Shown here piece by piece: positions 18,305 through 26,813 of a DNA stretch of 64,000 bases; positions within the stretch are counted from its first letter, which is position 1, and every line of letters begins with the position of its first letter. The position numbers were made by a program, and so were the translations under genes. Source of the stretch: Sulfurospirillum multivorans DSM 12446 (GTDB lineage: Bacteria; Campylobacterota; Campylobacteria; Campylobacterales; Sulfurospirillaceae); the NCBI RefSeq assembly GCF_000568815.1, contig NZ_CP007201.1:1426001-1490000 (forward strand), given 5' to 3'. The notes under the pieces are model-generated. The model saw only the letters and a list, made by a program, of their open reading frames with translations. It was not told where the DNA came from and ran no database searches.

Positions 18305-18338
18305 GTTTACATGTAAAGAAAAATCTTTACATGTAAAC
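18305..18338. terminator. Perfect hairpin built from two TTTACATGTAAA copies, likely terminator after pta-ackA
   Basis: Bases 18305-18319 (GTTTACATGTAAAGA) pair perfectly with 18324-18338 around an AAAA loop, followed on the plus strand by a T-rich stretch. Each arm is itself one copy of the genome palindrome. The site lies between the convergent ackA and yqeY genes. Confidence 0.7.
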
Positions 18339-18356
18339 CTTCTTTATTAACAGAGT

Positions 18357-18377
18357 TTTTAAAGCTTTGCTTTAAAA
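18357..18377. terminator. Second short hairpin in the ackA/yqeY gap
   Basis: TTTTAAAGC and GCTTTAAAA form a 9-base stem with a TTT loop. The flanking A and T runs would make it usable from either strand, including as terminator of yqeY, which ends at 18403. Confidence 0.5.
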
Positions 18378-18402
18378 GCGTGATAAGCGTTCTAATAGAA
18401 TT

Positions 18403-18849
18403 CTAAATTAAAAGTTCTTTGGCAATGGCGTTGATGCGTTTACCATCTGCCACACCTTCGCATTCCGCAAGGACTCCTGCCATAATCTTTCCAATCTCTT
18501 TCAGACTCGTGGCACCACTGGATTGAATGTGCTTTTGAACGATGATTTTAAGTGCTTCATCATCCAATTGTTGTGGCAAATACGATTTTAAAATAGCCGC
18601 TTCTGCCATCTCTTTATCGTAAAGATCCATTCGGTCTGCTTCTTTAAAGGCGGTTGAGGCGTCATCGCGTTGTTTGAGTGATTTTTGGATGATTTTCATG
18701 ATGTCCGCATCACTCAGCTCTTTGCGCTCATCGACTTCGATTTGTTTGAGTGCACTCATCAAAAAACGAATCACATCACGTTTAAAATTGTCTTTGGTTT
18801 TCATTGCCTCTTTGAGATCATCTTGGAGTTTTGTTTTGAGTTGTGACAT
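18403..18849 (-). CDS. yqeY: GatB/YqeY domain-containing protein
   Basis: A 148-residue helical protein of the YqeY family, related to the tail of the GatB amidotransferase subunit. It starts LKTKLQDDLKEAMKTKDNFKRDVIRFL and carries YLPQQLDDEALKIIV in the middle and GKIMAGVLAEC near the end, both typical. A role in tRNA-dependent amidation or tRNA binding is suspected for the family but not proven. It is divergent from flgH, and its ribosome-binding site (AAGGA) overlaps the sigma-54 promoter of flgH. Confidence 0.9.
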   Translation of the reverse strand: MSQLKTKLQDDLKEAMKTKDNFKRDVIRFLMSALKQIEVDERKELSDADIMKIIQKSLKQRDDASTAFKEADRMDLYDKEMAEAAILKSYLPQQLDDEALKIIVQKHIQSSGATSLKEIGKIMAGVLAECEGVADGKRINAIAKELLI

Positions 18850-18861
18850 CTTTTTTCCTTG

Positions 18862-18875
18862 GGAACTTAATTTGC
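18862..18875 (+). promoter_or_regulatory. Sigma-54 (-24/-12) promoter of flgH
   Basis: TTGGGAACTTAATTTGCTTT places GG (18862-18863) exactly ten bases before GC (18874-18875) and fits the GGAA-N6-TTGC pattern of sigma-54 promoters. Transcription would start near 18886, about 45 bases before the flgH ATG. Flagellar basal-body and hook genes are RpoN-controlled in Campylobacterales, and rpoN itself is at 36.5-37.7 kb. A sigma-70-like TATAAT at about 18897 is an alternative. Confidence 0.65.
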
Positions 18876-18931
18876 TTTAGAGGCGTACATTTTATAGTAT
18901 AATGGTAAAAAATAGAATAAAATGGAGTTGT

Positions 18932-19636
18932 ATGAGAGTTCTTACATGTAGCTTTGTAGCTGTTTTGGCTTTAGCGGGTTGTTCTGCACATCCTGCGAGT
19001 CCTCAAATTAGCATGAAAGCGCCTGTTTATGTCGATGAAATTCCTTCGCGCGTGAATGAAAATGTGACCCCTAACCCTGGAAGTCTTTTTGGTCAAGGGG
19101 ATAATCCTCTCTTTGCCGATCTTAAAGCAATGCACATCAATGATGTCGTAACCGTGACGATTACAGAGAATACAGCCCAAAGTTCTACAGGGAAAAAAAC
19201 ACTTGAAAAAGAAAACTCAAGTAACCTTGGTGCAGGTATAACAACTGCTGGTGGGGGCGTGGCTGGTAATGCGGCGAGGCAACTCAATAAAGTAGGCAAC
19301 ATTGGCTTTACCGCAGGATCAAGTAACTCTTTTACGGGATCAGGAACAAACACCCGAAATGAGAGTTTTTCCACGACGATTTCAGCACGTATCATTAAAA
19401 TTTTAAATAATGGCAATTATTTTATTGAAGGGAGTCGTGAGTTATTGATCAACGGTGAGAAACAGATGATTCAAGTGAGCGGTGTGATTCGCCCGTATGA
19501 TATTGATCAGTACAATAACATTGATTCTAAATACATTGCTGAAGCGAAGATTCTCTATAAAACAGAAGGCGATATTGATCAAACGAACACAAAACCATGG
19601 GGTACCAAATTTATGGAAACCATTTGGCCATTTTAA
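18932..19636 (+). CDS. flgH: Flagellar L-ring protein FlgH
   Basis: Outer-membrane lipoprotein forming the flagellar L ring. I choose ATG 18932 (MRVLTCSFVAVLALAGCS, 234 aa) because TGGAGT lies upstream and it gives a normal lipoprotein signal with lipobox LAGC. The frame is open further upstream to 18902. Family motifs include LFADLKAMHINDVVTVTITENTAQSS-type sequence near residue 60, the Gly/Asn-rich middle, and NYFIEGSRELLINGEKQMIQVSG-type sequence near 175. The C-terminus KFMETIWPF is family-like. A one-mismatch palindrome copy overlaps the signal peptide. Confidence 0.95.
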   Translation: MRVLTCSFVAVLALAGCSAHPASPQISMKAPVYVDEIPSRVNENVTPNPGSLFGQGDNPLFADLKAMHINDVVTVTITENTAQSSTGKKTLEKENSSNLGAGITTAGGGVAGNAARQLNKVGNIGFTAGSSNSFTGSGTNTRNESFSTTISARIIKILNNGNYFIEGSRELLINGEKQMIQVSGVIRPYDIDQYNNIDSKYIAEAKILYKTEGDIDQTNTKPWGTKFMETIWPF

Positions 19637-19660
19637 TGTATTTATGACAAAGGACAGTGA

Positions 19661-20104
19661 TTGGAAAACGTTAACGCACCTAAATTTATCGAACGAGATA
19701 AAATTTTTAAAGCCAAAGATATTATTGTAGCCCTCAAGTATTTTGGCGTCAGTTTTGATAAACTAAAAACCGCTACCCCTGAGCGTGCTAGAGCTATTGT
19801 GATTGGCTACAAAGCATGGCGATTAGGGCTGAATGAGACGCAACTACGCTCCGTGATTGAGCGCAAAATTGATGATAAAGAGATTATCGATCTTTTAGGG
19901 TATAAAGAGAAAAAGAGTATTCGTAGTTGGAGCATTTATACGAAAGTAAAAGAGGATGATTACCGCATCAAAGTAGAGCGTTTATGGTGTAAAAAACTGG
20001 GTGCTTTATGTTTAATCGCCAAAATAGGGCAAAAAGAGCTCATTATCTTAGCCAATGAAACGTTTAAAGACCAATTGGATTGTACGATTCCTAAAGAGTT
20101 TTAA
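19661..20104 (+). CDS. Conserved hypothetical protein
   Basis: I do not recognise this 147-residue soluble protein. It begins at TTG 19661 with AAAGGA upstream. It is rich in charged helices, and LKYFGVSFDKLKTATPERARAIVIG in the first third could be a helix-turn-helix, but I see no clear domain. It lies 24 bases after flgH on the same strand and ends just before a perfect palindromic terminator, so it is likely co-transcribed with flgH. There is no signal peptide or membrane segment. Confidence 0.7.
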   Translation: MENVNAPKFIERDKIFKAKDIIVALKYFGVSFDKLKTATPERARAIVIGYKAWRLGLNETQLRSVIERKIDDKEIIDLLGYKEKKSIRSWSIYTKVKEDDYRIKVERLWCKKLGALCLIAKIGQKELIILANETFKDQLDCTIPKEF

Positions 20105-20110
20105 GCGCTA

Positions 20111-20136
20111 CCCTTGCCTTACATGTAAGGCAAGGG
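20111..20136. terminator. 26-base perfect palindrome, bidirectional terminator
   Basis: CCCTTGCCTTACA and its exact complement form a 26-base uninterrupted palindrome with the genome motif TTACATGTAA at its centre, followed by GGGTTTT on the plus strand. It separates the convergent 19661 gene and ctsF-like gene, so it could stop transcription from both sides. Confidence 0.65.
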
Positions 20137-20142
20137 TTTTGA

Positions 20143-21384
20143 TTACGATTTAACCGCTTTTGCCATATCCCACATTGGCATAAAAATACCAAGTGCCATT
20201 AAAAGAACCATCGCTGCAATAAATCCAAGCAAAATAGGCTCAATATAACTTGCAATATTGTCGATAATTTGGCTAAAGCGTGACTTGAAATATTGTGTCA
20301 CTTTTTCCAGCATTTTATCCAGTGTACCACTTTGCTCACCTGCTTGAATCATCTGAATTAACATTCCCTCAAAAAGCCCTGTATCACGAAACGATTCGGT
20401 TAGCGAGATACCACGCTGAACGGAAACTTTAACCGCCGAGAGTCTTTTTTTAAGATGGGTGTTATCCAGCGTTAACAAGGCTGTATCCAACGCATCAGCG
20501 ATCGGAATACCTGCACGAATAAGCTCGGTAAAGACAAGGCAAAAACGACTCAGAGTGGCATAAAAGATGATGTTACCAATAAGATAAAGCTTGAGAATAT
20601 ATTGATCATACTTTTTTTTGAACTCTTCGTTGTGCACTAGAAGATATTTAAAGAGAACAATGGTAATAAAAATCGCCGCAAGAAGGTAGAGACCATAATT
20701 ATTAATCAGATTTTCCATAAAAAGAAGGATCTTCGTAGGTAGGGGAAGTTCCGCCTTGAGCTTTGAGAAAATATCTTTAAATTTGGGAACGACATAAACC
20801 ATTAAAATTGAAAAAGCAATGGCAATGGCAATGACGACGGTAATTGGATAACGCATCGCTTTTTTAAATTTTTGTCTATTTTCTTCAATTTCTTCCAAAA
20901 TTTCTGCGAGTTTTTCCAAAGATTCTGCCATGTTACCGGTACTTTCACCCAGCTCAACAAGAGCCAGTGTCACATCGCCAACCTCTTCACGGTAACTCAT
21001 TAAGGCTTGTGTGAGGCTAAGACCCGAGTTGAGATCGTCATTGACACTGTTAAAGATTTCTTTGAGTGATTTGTCAACAGTGGCATTGGCAACTTCTTTG
21101 ACGCTATCGTGAATAGAAATCCCTGCATTGGTCATAACGCTGAGTTGTCTGATTGCGGCAATGAGGTTTGGCATCTTGATTTTTTTACGAAAAAGCGCGC
21201 CTAAAAACTGCGTTTTTAATTCACTCAGTTGGTCTTCAAGGGGTGCGGAAGTCTCTTTAACATTTAAAATAACACCAGGAATTTTAACTTTTGCAATGGC
21301 AATAGCATCGCTACGGTTCGGTGACTTAACAACAGTTTTAGTTTTTTGACCTTTAAAAAGGTAATTCACTTCAAAATATTTCAT
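20143..21384 (-). CDS. ctsF: GspF/PilC/MshG-type inner-membrane platform protein (CtsF-like)
   Basis: Polytopic platform protein of type II secretion and type IV pilus machines, expected to work with the ATPase encoded just upstream. The 413 residues contain the duplicated T2SSF domain. The first copy is near 85-205 (LSVMTNAGISIHDSVKEVA) and the second near 285-405 (FTELIRAGIPIADALDTA). Membrane helices lie near 180, 228 and 385. It is the last gene of the eight-gene cluster and overlaps the ATPase gene by four bases. The Campylobacter name is assigned by gene order and is an inference. Confidence 0.9.
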   Translation of the reverse strand: MKYFEVNYLFKGQKTKTVVKSPNRSDAIAIAKVKIPGVILNVKETSAPLEDQLSELKTQFLGALFRKKIKMPNLIAAIRQLSVMTNAGISIHDSVKEVANATVDKSLKEIFNSVNDDLNSGLSLTQALMSYREEVGDVTLALVELGESTGNMAESLEKLAEILEEIEENRQKFKKAMRYPITVVIAIAIAFSILMVYVVPKFKDIFSKLKAELPLPTKILLFMENLINNYGLYLLAAIFITIVLFKYLLVHNEEFKKKYDQYILKLYLIGNIIFYATLSRFCLVFTELIRAGIPIADALDTALLTLDNTHLKKRLSAVKVSVQRGISLTESFRDTGLFEGMLIQMIQAGEQSGTLDKMLEKVTQYFKSRFSQIIDNIASYIEPILLGFIAAMVLLMALGIFMPMWDMAKAVKS

Positions 21385-23144
21385 CCTTTGGCCACCCTTG
21401 CAATCTCATCCAGTGAGGTAATGCCATTGGCTGCACGCGTAATACCATCTTGATACATATCAAAAAATCCCTCTTTGAGGGCTTGCTCTTTAATTTCGCT
21501 TTTAGACGCACCTTGGGCGATCATGCTGGAAATTTTCTCACTAATAGGTAGAATCTCTGAGATCATTTCACGCCCTAAATAACCCGTTTGAGAGCATTTT
21601 TCACACCCATTATGTTTGTAAAATTGATACTCTGCAGGAAGCAATGCTTTTATTTCATCATAGGCCGTTTTAGGAAGGGTATATTTTGTTTTACAATAAG
21701 GGCAGAGTTTACGCACCAATCTTTGGGCTTCAATAGCAATGAGTGAACCACTGATCAAATAGGGCTCAATACCCATATCCACAACCCTTGTAACGGCACT
21801 AATGGCATCATTGGTATGGAGTGTTGAAAAGACCAAGTGACCCGTAAGTGCTGCTTGAACAGCAATACGCAAGGTTTCAGTATCGCGTACCTCACCAATC
21901 ATGATAATATCAGGATCTTGTCGTAAAATAGAACGCAGGGCCGAAGCAAAGGTAAGGTTGGCTTTTTCATTCACTTGGACTTGCTGTGTTAAGTTCAGTT
22001 GGTATTCCACAGGATCTTCAACGGTAATAATCTTACTTTGCACACTTTTAATCGCATTAAGCGCTGCATAAAGTGTGGTTGTTTTACCGCTACCCGTAGG
22101 CCCTGTTACAAAGATAATACCATAAGGAGTACGCATCGCTTGCGCAAACTTAGCATACGTGGCGGGTTGCATTCCCAAATCTTCAATCTTAATCATTACC
22201 TTGGATTTATCCAAAATACGAATAACAATCGACTCTCCATTGATGGTAGGAAGGGCTGAAATCCTAAAGTCATACTCGCGCCCAAGGATCGTAGCAGAAA
22301 AGCGACCATCTTGAGGTTTACGCTTCTCGGCAATATCCATGTTTGAGAGTAGTTTCATGCGTGATGCAAGGGGAGGGTAAATATCTTTGTCAAAAATGAA
22401 CGTTTCTGTAAGCATTCCATCAATTCGGCTACGGACAATACAGTTATTCTCCGTAGGCTCAATGTGAATATCACTTGCACGGGCTAGAATCGACGTTTTA
22501 AGAATGATTTCAATCAGTTTTAAAATACCTGAAGACTCTTGAGGATTTTCAGCAGCACTGGAGGTGATCTCTTTGCGAATCTCGCCAATCAAGCCTTTAA
22601 TGCTCTCGCCAAGCTCCATTTTAATGAGGTATTTATCAATTTGTGAAGGCTCAGCGATGATGACTTTGAGTAGTTTTCGTGGGAAAATTCGTTGAACACC
22701 CTCTTGGGCATTAATATCCAGAGGATCTTTGAGCGCTACAAAAATATTGATCTCATCTTCGCGAATTGGCAATGCTTTGTATTTTTTGAGCTGTGTAAAA
22801 GGGAGTTTAGAGGCGAGCCGATAGTCAATGTCAATCGAGTCAAGATCAAGATACTCATAGTTAAGATTTTTAGCTAAAGCTTGTAAGAATTTTTCACTGT
22901 CAATGGCAAAATTGGCATTCACATCTTCTAAATTCAAATACCCTTTTTTAAAAAACTCTATCACTAAAATAAGCAGATCTTCTTTGGTGAAAAAGTTGTT
23001 CTCTAAAAGAATTTCACCTAAAACCTTATGACTGTTTTGTTTTGTCTCTTCTTTGATTTTGGCAGCACTGTTTTCATCGATAATACGGTTATGAATAAGA
23101 TAGGTTAAGAGGGTTGTTGTAATATCGTTCATTGTCTCTGCCAT
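21381..23144 (-). CDS. ctsE: GspE/PilB/MshE-type assembly ATPase (CtsE-like)
   Basis: Hexameric ATPase powering pseudopilus or pilus assembly. The N-terminal MshEN-type domain is followed by the motor: Walker A GPTGSGKTTT, Asp box VEDPVEYQ, Walker B IMIGEVRDTET, His box FSTLHTNDA and a C-terminal four-Cys zinc site (CPYC and CEKC). The start is uncertain. The open frame extends to a TTG at 23192, but ATG 23144 (MAETMNDITT) or 23132 looks more natural; I report 23144. It is inside the MSHA-like operon. Confidence 0.9.
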   Translation of the reverse strand: MAETMNDITTTLLTYLIHNRIIDENSAAKIKEETKQNSHKVLGEILLENNFFTKEDLLILVIEFFKKGYLNLEDVNANFAIDSEKFLQALAKNLNYEYLDLDSIDIDYRLASKLPFTQLKKYKALPIREDEINIFVALKDPLDINAQEGVQRIFPRKLLKVIIAEPSQIDKYLIKMELGESIKGLIGEIRKEITSSAAENPQESSGILKLIEIILKTSILARASDIHIEPTENNCIVRSRIDGMLTETFIFDKDIYPPLASRMKLLSNMDIAEKRKPQDGRFSATILGREYDFRISALPTINGESIVIRILDKSKVMIKIEDLGMQPATYAKFAQAMRTPYGIIFVTGPTGSGKTTTLYAALNAIKSVQSKIITVEDPVEYQLNLTQQVQVNEKANLTFASALRSILRQDPDIIMIGEVRDTETLRIAVQAALTGHLVFSTLHTNDAISAVTRVVDMGIEPYLISGSLIAIEAQRLVRKLCPYCKTKYTLPKTAYDEIKALLPAEYQFYKHNGCEKCSQTGYLGREMISEILPISEKISSMIAQGASKSEIKEQALKEGFFDMYQDGITRAANGITSLDEIARVAKG

Positions 23145-23198
23145 AGTTGATAAATTTTGGCTATTGTACCATTTCTCATACAAAGAAACCAACTCATT

Positions 23199-24074
23199 TT
23201 AATCAATAACTTCTCCTACGGCGATTTGGTTTAGCAGACTTTGCGCCGCTTGCGATTTATTATTTTTCAAATAGGCTTTAAGCGCTAGTGCCGCATCTTC
23301 TTTATGCCCCAATTTGATTTTGGATTTCGCAAACCAAATCCAGCTTTTTTCATTTTCAGAATCAACATTATTGGCAATCAATGCCCATTTATTGCTTTCA
23401 TTATAGTTTTTAGCAAGATAGTACTCTTCAGCAAGCATCAATGCAAAGGTAATGCTATGCGTTTTTTCAAATTTTTCTTTGAGATACTGGATGGAGTTAA
23501 CCTCATGGGTTTCAATTTTAATAACCCCTTTTTGCTTAGGCTCTTCCAAAAGAGGTGGGGGCAGTAGCATTGTATCGATCTTTTCTTCTTTGCTACGATA
23601 AAAACTCTCATCATTAATGGTGTTAGGTGTTTTTCGTGTAAGAATTCTGTTTTCAAGTTCTTCTTCTTGAATTCCAAAAGCGCTCTTTTTCTCTACGGGT
23701 TCAGGCAGGTAGGATGACTTTTTATCAGAACTATTTTTTCCAATGATGGGTAGCTGAAGCGTAAGTGTTTCATCTGCTTTTTGCTCGTTATTGGATGTGG
23801 AAGGCATGTATTTTGCTGTGCTGTTATTGGCTTCAACGACAGTAGTTGTTGAAAGATTATTGTCCATAGCTGTAATTTCATTTTTCATCAGTGTCGCGGT
23901 TGCCGACTCTTTTTCTTTGGAATTGAAAACATCTAACACTAAAGGGTAAAAGAAGAGTCCGACCAGTACAAAGAGGAATACGGATGAGCCGATAATGAGA
24001 TAATGCAAACGCTGCTTAAGTCGGTACTGAAAAACTTTTTTTTCAAGCTCAACAATTTCAACAGTACTAAGCAT
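23199..24074 (-). CDS. MshN-like membrane-anchored TPR protein of the transformation/pilus cluster
   Basis: A 291-residue protein with one membrane helix near residues 25-48 (YLIIGSSVFLFVLVGLFFYPL), a long low-complexity Ser/Thr/Lys/Glu linker, and C-terminal TPR-like helices (ALMLAEEYYLAKNYNESNKWALIANNVD). It overlaps the AAA ATPase gene by eight bases. Position between the MshM-like ATPase and the MshE-like ATPase matches mshN in Vibrio and the corresponding small cts gene in Campylobacter. The periplasmic TPR part would contact other machine subunits. Confidence 0.75.
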   Translation of the reverse strand: MLSTVEIVELEKKVFQYRLKQRLHYLIIGSSVFLFVLVGLFFYPLVLDVFNSKEKESATATLMKNEITAMDNNLSTTTVVEANNSTAKYMPSTSNNEQKADETLTLQLPIIGKNSSDKKSSYLPEPVEKKSAFGIQEEELENRILTRKTPNTINDESFYRSKEEKIDTMLLPPPLLEEPKQKGVIKIETHEVNSIQYLKEKFEKTHSITFALMLAEEYYLAKNYNESNKWALIANNVDSENEKSWIWFAKSKIKLGHKEDAALALKAYLKNNKSQAAQSLLNQIAVGEVID

Positions 24075-24897
24075 GGATCATCCCTAGACTAATGCCAGCC
24101 ATTTCAAGGTATTTTACATGTAAAGCATTACTCTTAACAACAGAGGGTTTATGCTCATCATAATACTCTAAAATTTCAAAAAGTTTATAGAGAAGTTTGT
24201 TGATCGTTCTCAAATTTCCACCAGTAAGTTTTGCAATTAATTTATAGTGTTTATCTCTAAAAAGATTCAAAAATTCAAAACGATTATGAAACAGGAGTTT
24301 TTTTTCGATATAGGTTTTAATCTCATTTTGTGATGCATTGTCTATCTCAATCGTCTCCCAAATGCGCGTTTGGAAGTAATCTTTTGCAAGTAAATCCTCT
24401 TTTTCTGTTTTATGAACCGTAAACAAAAATTTGAATAAACGAGAATCTGCCATCAGACGAATTTTCTCAATCAAATCGGTTGGATAAAGCTGCGCCTCAT
24501 CAATTAACACCGTAATGGCTTGATCCGTAGACGTAATATGTTTACTAAGCAATGCTAAAAATTCATTGTAATTGGAAAACTCAGGAGATGTTCTTCCAAA
24601 AATATGTTCATAAAGTGCTTTAATGAAGACTTTCTCTTCAAAAAAAGGACGTGGAAAAAAAATAATACGTTTTTTTGGCTTTAAGTCATTGTAAATTTTT
24701 TGGAGCAAAAACGTTTTACCTGTGCCTGGTTTTCCATAAAACAAGATCAGCTTTAAAGGCTTATCTAAGGTTTGCACCAATTTGTCATAGGTTATTGCCG
24801 ATTTGTCCAAATTCACATAATCAAAGATTTCACCATCCACAAAGATAGTTTTAAGATCGCTGTATTGGTTATTCATATATTCTTTGACTGTATCCAA
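24067..24897 (-). CDS. ctsP: ExeA/MshM-type AAA ATPase (CtsP-like)
   Basis: A 276-residue cytoplasmic AAA protein. Walker A is FYGKPGTGKTFLL near residue 55, Walker B is VLIDEAQL near 130, and a sensor/arginine region reads FQTRIWETIEI. Relatives (ExeA, MshM, CtsP) are nucleotide-binding helpers of secretin and pseudopilus machines. A palindrome copy near the C-terminus (24113-24124) encodes LHVK. The gene overlaps the secretin gene by 29 bases, so translation is probably coupled. Confidence 0.82.
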   Translation of the reverse strand: MDTVKEYMNNQYSDLKTIFVDGEIFDYVNLDKSAITYDKLVQTLDKPLKLILFYGKPGTGKTFLLQKIYNDLKPKKRIIFFPRPFFEEKVFIKALYEHIFGRTSPEFSNYNEFLALLSKHITSTDQAITVLIDEAQLYPTDLIEKIRLMADSRLFKFLFTVHKTEKEDLLAKDYFQTRIWETIEIDNASQNEIKTYIEKKLLFHNRFEFLNLFRDKHYKLIAKLTGGNLRTINKLLYKLFEILEYYDEHKPSVVKSNALHVKYLEMAGISLGMIHA

Positions 24898-26401
24898 GAT
24901 CTTTAAGCGTTGCTTTATCGCTTCCTTTTACCCCTATGATGCGCGGTGTAATGACAAAAACAAGCTCATTAGTTGCGATGGTATCCGCAGAGTGTTTAAA
25001 GGCTTCCCCTAAGAGAGGAATGCTGCTTAGCAGTGGTACGCTGCTCTCTTCTTTCCCTTTGGTTGAGGCAATCAGTCCTCCGAGGATGATGGTACTGCCA
25101 TCTTTCACTTTAACAACGGTGGAGAGTTTTTTCTCTTGGGTATCTGGGGCAATCTCTCTAGGATTGGTTTGCTGAGAATCATCATCGGAATATTTAAAAT
25201 TACTGACAGAAGGATTGATACGTAAAATAATTTCATTGTCTTCTGAAATTTCAGGGGTGATGTTAAGAAGCACGCCAATAAAAATAGAGTAGTTGGTGTA
25301 GGTTGTCGCTATACTTGAACTCGTTTCAGTAGAGCTTGTTTCTTCAGGGATTCGGTAATTGATATTATCACCAACCGTAATCAGTGCTTGTTGATTATTC
25401 ATTGTTAAGACTTTTGGACTTGAAATCACTTTGGTATCGCCACTTGATCCTAGAAAATCAATTACACCTGACACTGAGAAAAGGGCATCATTAACAACGG
25501 TTAAACTATTGAGATTACTTGATGCATTAGCCGTACCTGTACTTGAAGAGTTGTATAAAGTATTTGGGTTACTTGTTGACAAAGCCCCTTGATTACTATT
25601 ATTGAAAATAGAGTTACTACCAAAGCTTAAAGAAAATTGACTCCAATCTACACCTGTTTTATTGCTGCTACTGAGTGCAACGGAGATGATAGAGACGTCA
25701 ATCAACACTTGCCTATGAAGCCTATCTTTCAAAAGATCAATATAATCAGAAACACGATCCAACTGCTTTTTAGTTGCTGTTACAGTGATCATGCCCGCAT
25801 TTGCGTTGATAATAGGCGAAGATGCTATATAATTTTCCCCGCCTGTATTTAAGACGGAAGTAAGCTCTGCTGAAATCGTCTTCCAAAAATCAAATGATTC
25901 ATTGGATGAGATAGAGTTTTGACTTTGGGTTGTTGTGTTTTTGGTTCCAGTCCCTGTTGCTTCAACAGGGGTGGCATCTACAGAAGCGTTAATAACGGCT
26001 TTACCCTCACGAATGGAGGAGATATAATCTACTTTAAAAGACTTGGTGCTGAGGGCTGAAACTTTCAAATAATTTTTGTCATACGTGTAAAAAAGATCAT
26101 TGTCTTGAATAATCAATTGAAAAACCTCATCTAAAGAGAGATTTTTAATATTGACACCGTTTAAGTTTTTTGCAAGTGCTTTTTCTGCTTCGGTATCTTT
26201 AACAACAATACTAAAATCACACACTTCTCCAAGTTCAGCAAGTAGCTCGGCACTTGTAGCTTTGTTATTGGTTTTGATATTAAACGTGCGATATTCACAT
26301 GGCTTACTTTTTTCAGCAGCGTGAACGGGCGAAAGAGCGATCGCTAATATCGCTGCTATTGCAATAATGTTATTTGGAAAATATTTTAACATTGCTCTCA
26401 T
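24869..26401 (-). CDS. ctsD: Secretin, GspD/PilQ/MshL-type (CtsD-like)
   Basis: Outer-membrane secretin of 510 residues with a signal peptide (IIAIAAILAIALSPVHAAEK). A small N-domain (about 45-115), the NolW-type segment with MITVTATKKQLDRVSDYID, and the C-terminal secretin barrel (about 290-495) are visible. The barrel shows the hallmark VPLLSSIPLLGEAFK and ends with a short tail. It would form the gated channel for pilus fibres or incoming DNA. It overlaps the upstream gene by 32 bases. Confidence 0.9.
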   Translation of the reverse strand: MRAMLKYFPNNIIAIAAILAIALSPVHAAEKSKPCEYRTFNIKTNNKATSAELLAELGEVCDFSIVVKDTEAEKALAKNLNGVNIKNLSLDEVFQLIIQDNDLFYTYDKNYLKVSALSTKSFKVDYISSIREGKAVINASVDATPVEATGTGTKNTTTQSQNSISSNESFDFWKTISAELTSVLNTGGENYIASSPIINANAGMITVTATKKQLDRVSDYIDLLKDRLHRQVLIDVSIISVALSSSNKTGVDWSQFSLSFGSNSIFNNSNQGALSTSNPNTLYNSSSTGTANASSNLNSLTVVNDALFSVSGVIDFLGSSGDTKVISSPKVLTMNNQQALITVGDNINYRIPEETSSTETSSSIATTYTNYSIFIGVLLNITPEISEDNEIILRINPSVSNFKYSDDDSQQTNPREIAPDTQEKKLSTVVKVKDGSTIILGGLIASTKGKEESSVPLLSSIPLLGEAFKHSADTIATNELVFVITPRIIGVKGSDKATLKDLGYSQRIYE

Positions 26402-26813
26402 CTTTTGTCCTTATTACAAGTTCTTTTTTTTCAATTTCATTTTGGAGAATAACACTATTGTGCGTAATTTTTGCCAGCTTGTAGGAGCCTATCGTCTCAT
26501 TTCGTTTATACCAAGTGCCACTAATTTTTGCTTTTTGATCAAAGGTTGCTTCTAACGTATAAACTATGGGTTGTGCCGTTTCATTGCCATCGCTATTTTG
26601 TTGATCGGCCGTGATACTAATAAATGGATTTTCAAGCTTATCTATCATCATGACATCAGCACCCACTCTACGCTCAGCAATACGTTCAAAAATTTTGTCA
26701 TACTCTTTGACCTCACTTCCCAAAGACAAAGATTCTTTTGCGTTTATTATGGTGAGATAAAAACATAACCCTATAACCGTTTTTAGTAATGTTTTCAATA
26801 CTTCATCCCCCAA
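26370..26813 (-). CDS. MshK/PilP-like small periplasmic protein of the cluster
   Basis: A 147-residue protein with a weak N-terminal signal (TLLKTVIGLCFYLTIINAKES). The C-terminal half reads IVYTLEATFDQKAKISGTWYKRNETIG, resembling MshK/PilP-type beta domains that contact the secretin. Identification rests mainly on position between the MshJ-like and secretin genes and corresponds to ctsR in Campylobacter order. The sequence itself is weakly conserved. Confidence 0.65.
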   Translation of the reverse strand: MGDEVLKTLLKTVIGLCFYLTIINAKESLSLGSEVKEYDKIFERIAERRVGADVMMIDKLENPFISITADQQNSDGNETAQPIVYTLEATFDQKAKISGTWYKRNETIGSYKLAKITHNSVILQNEIEKKELVIRTKDESNVKIFSK

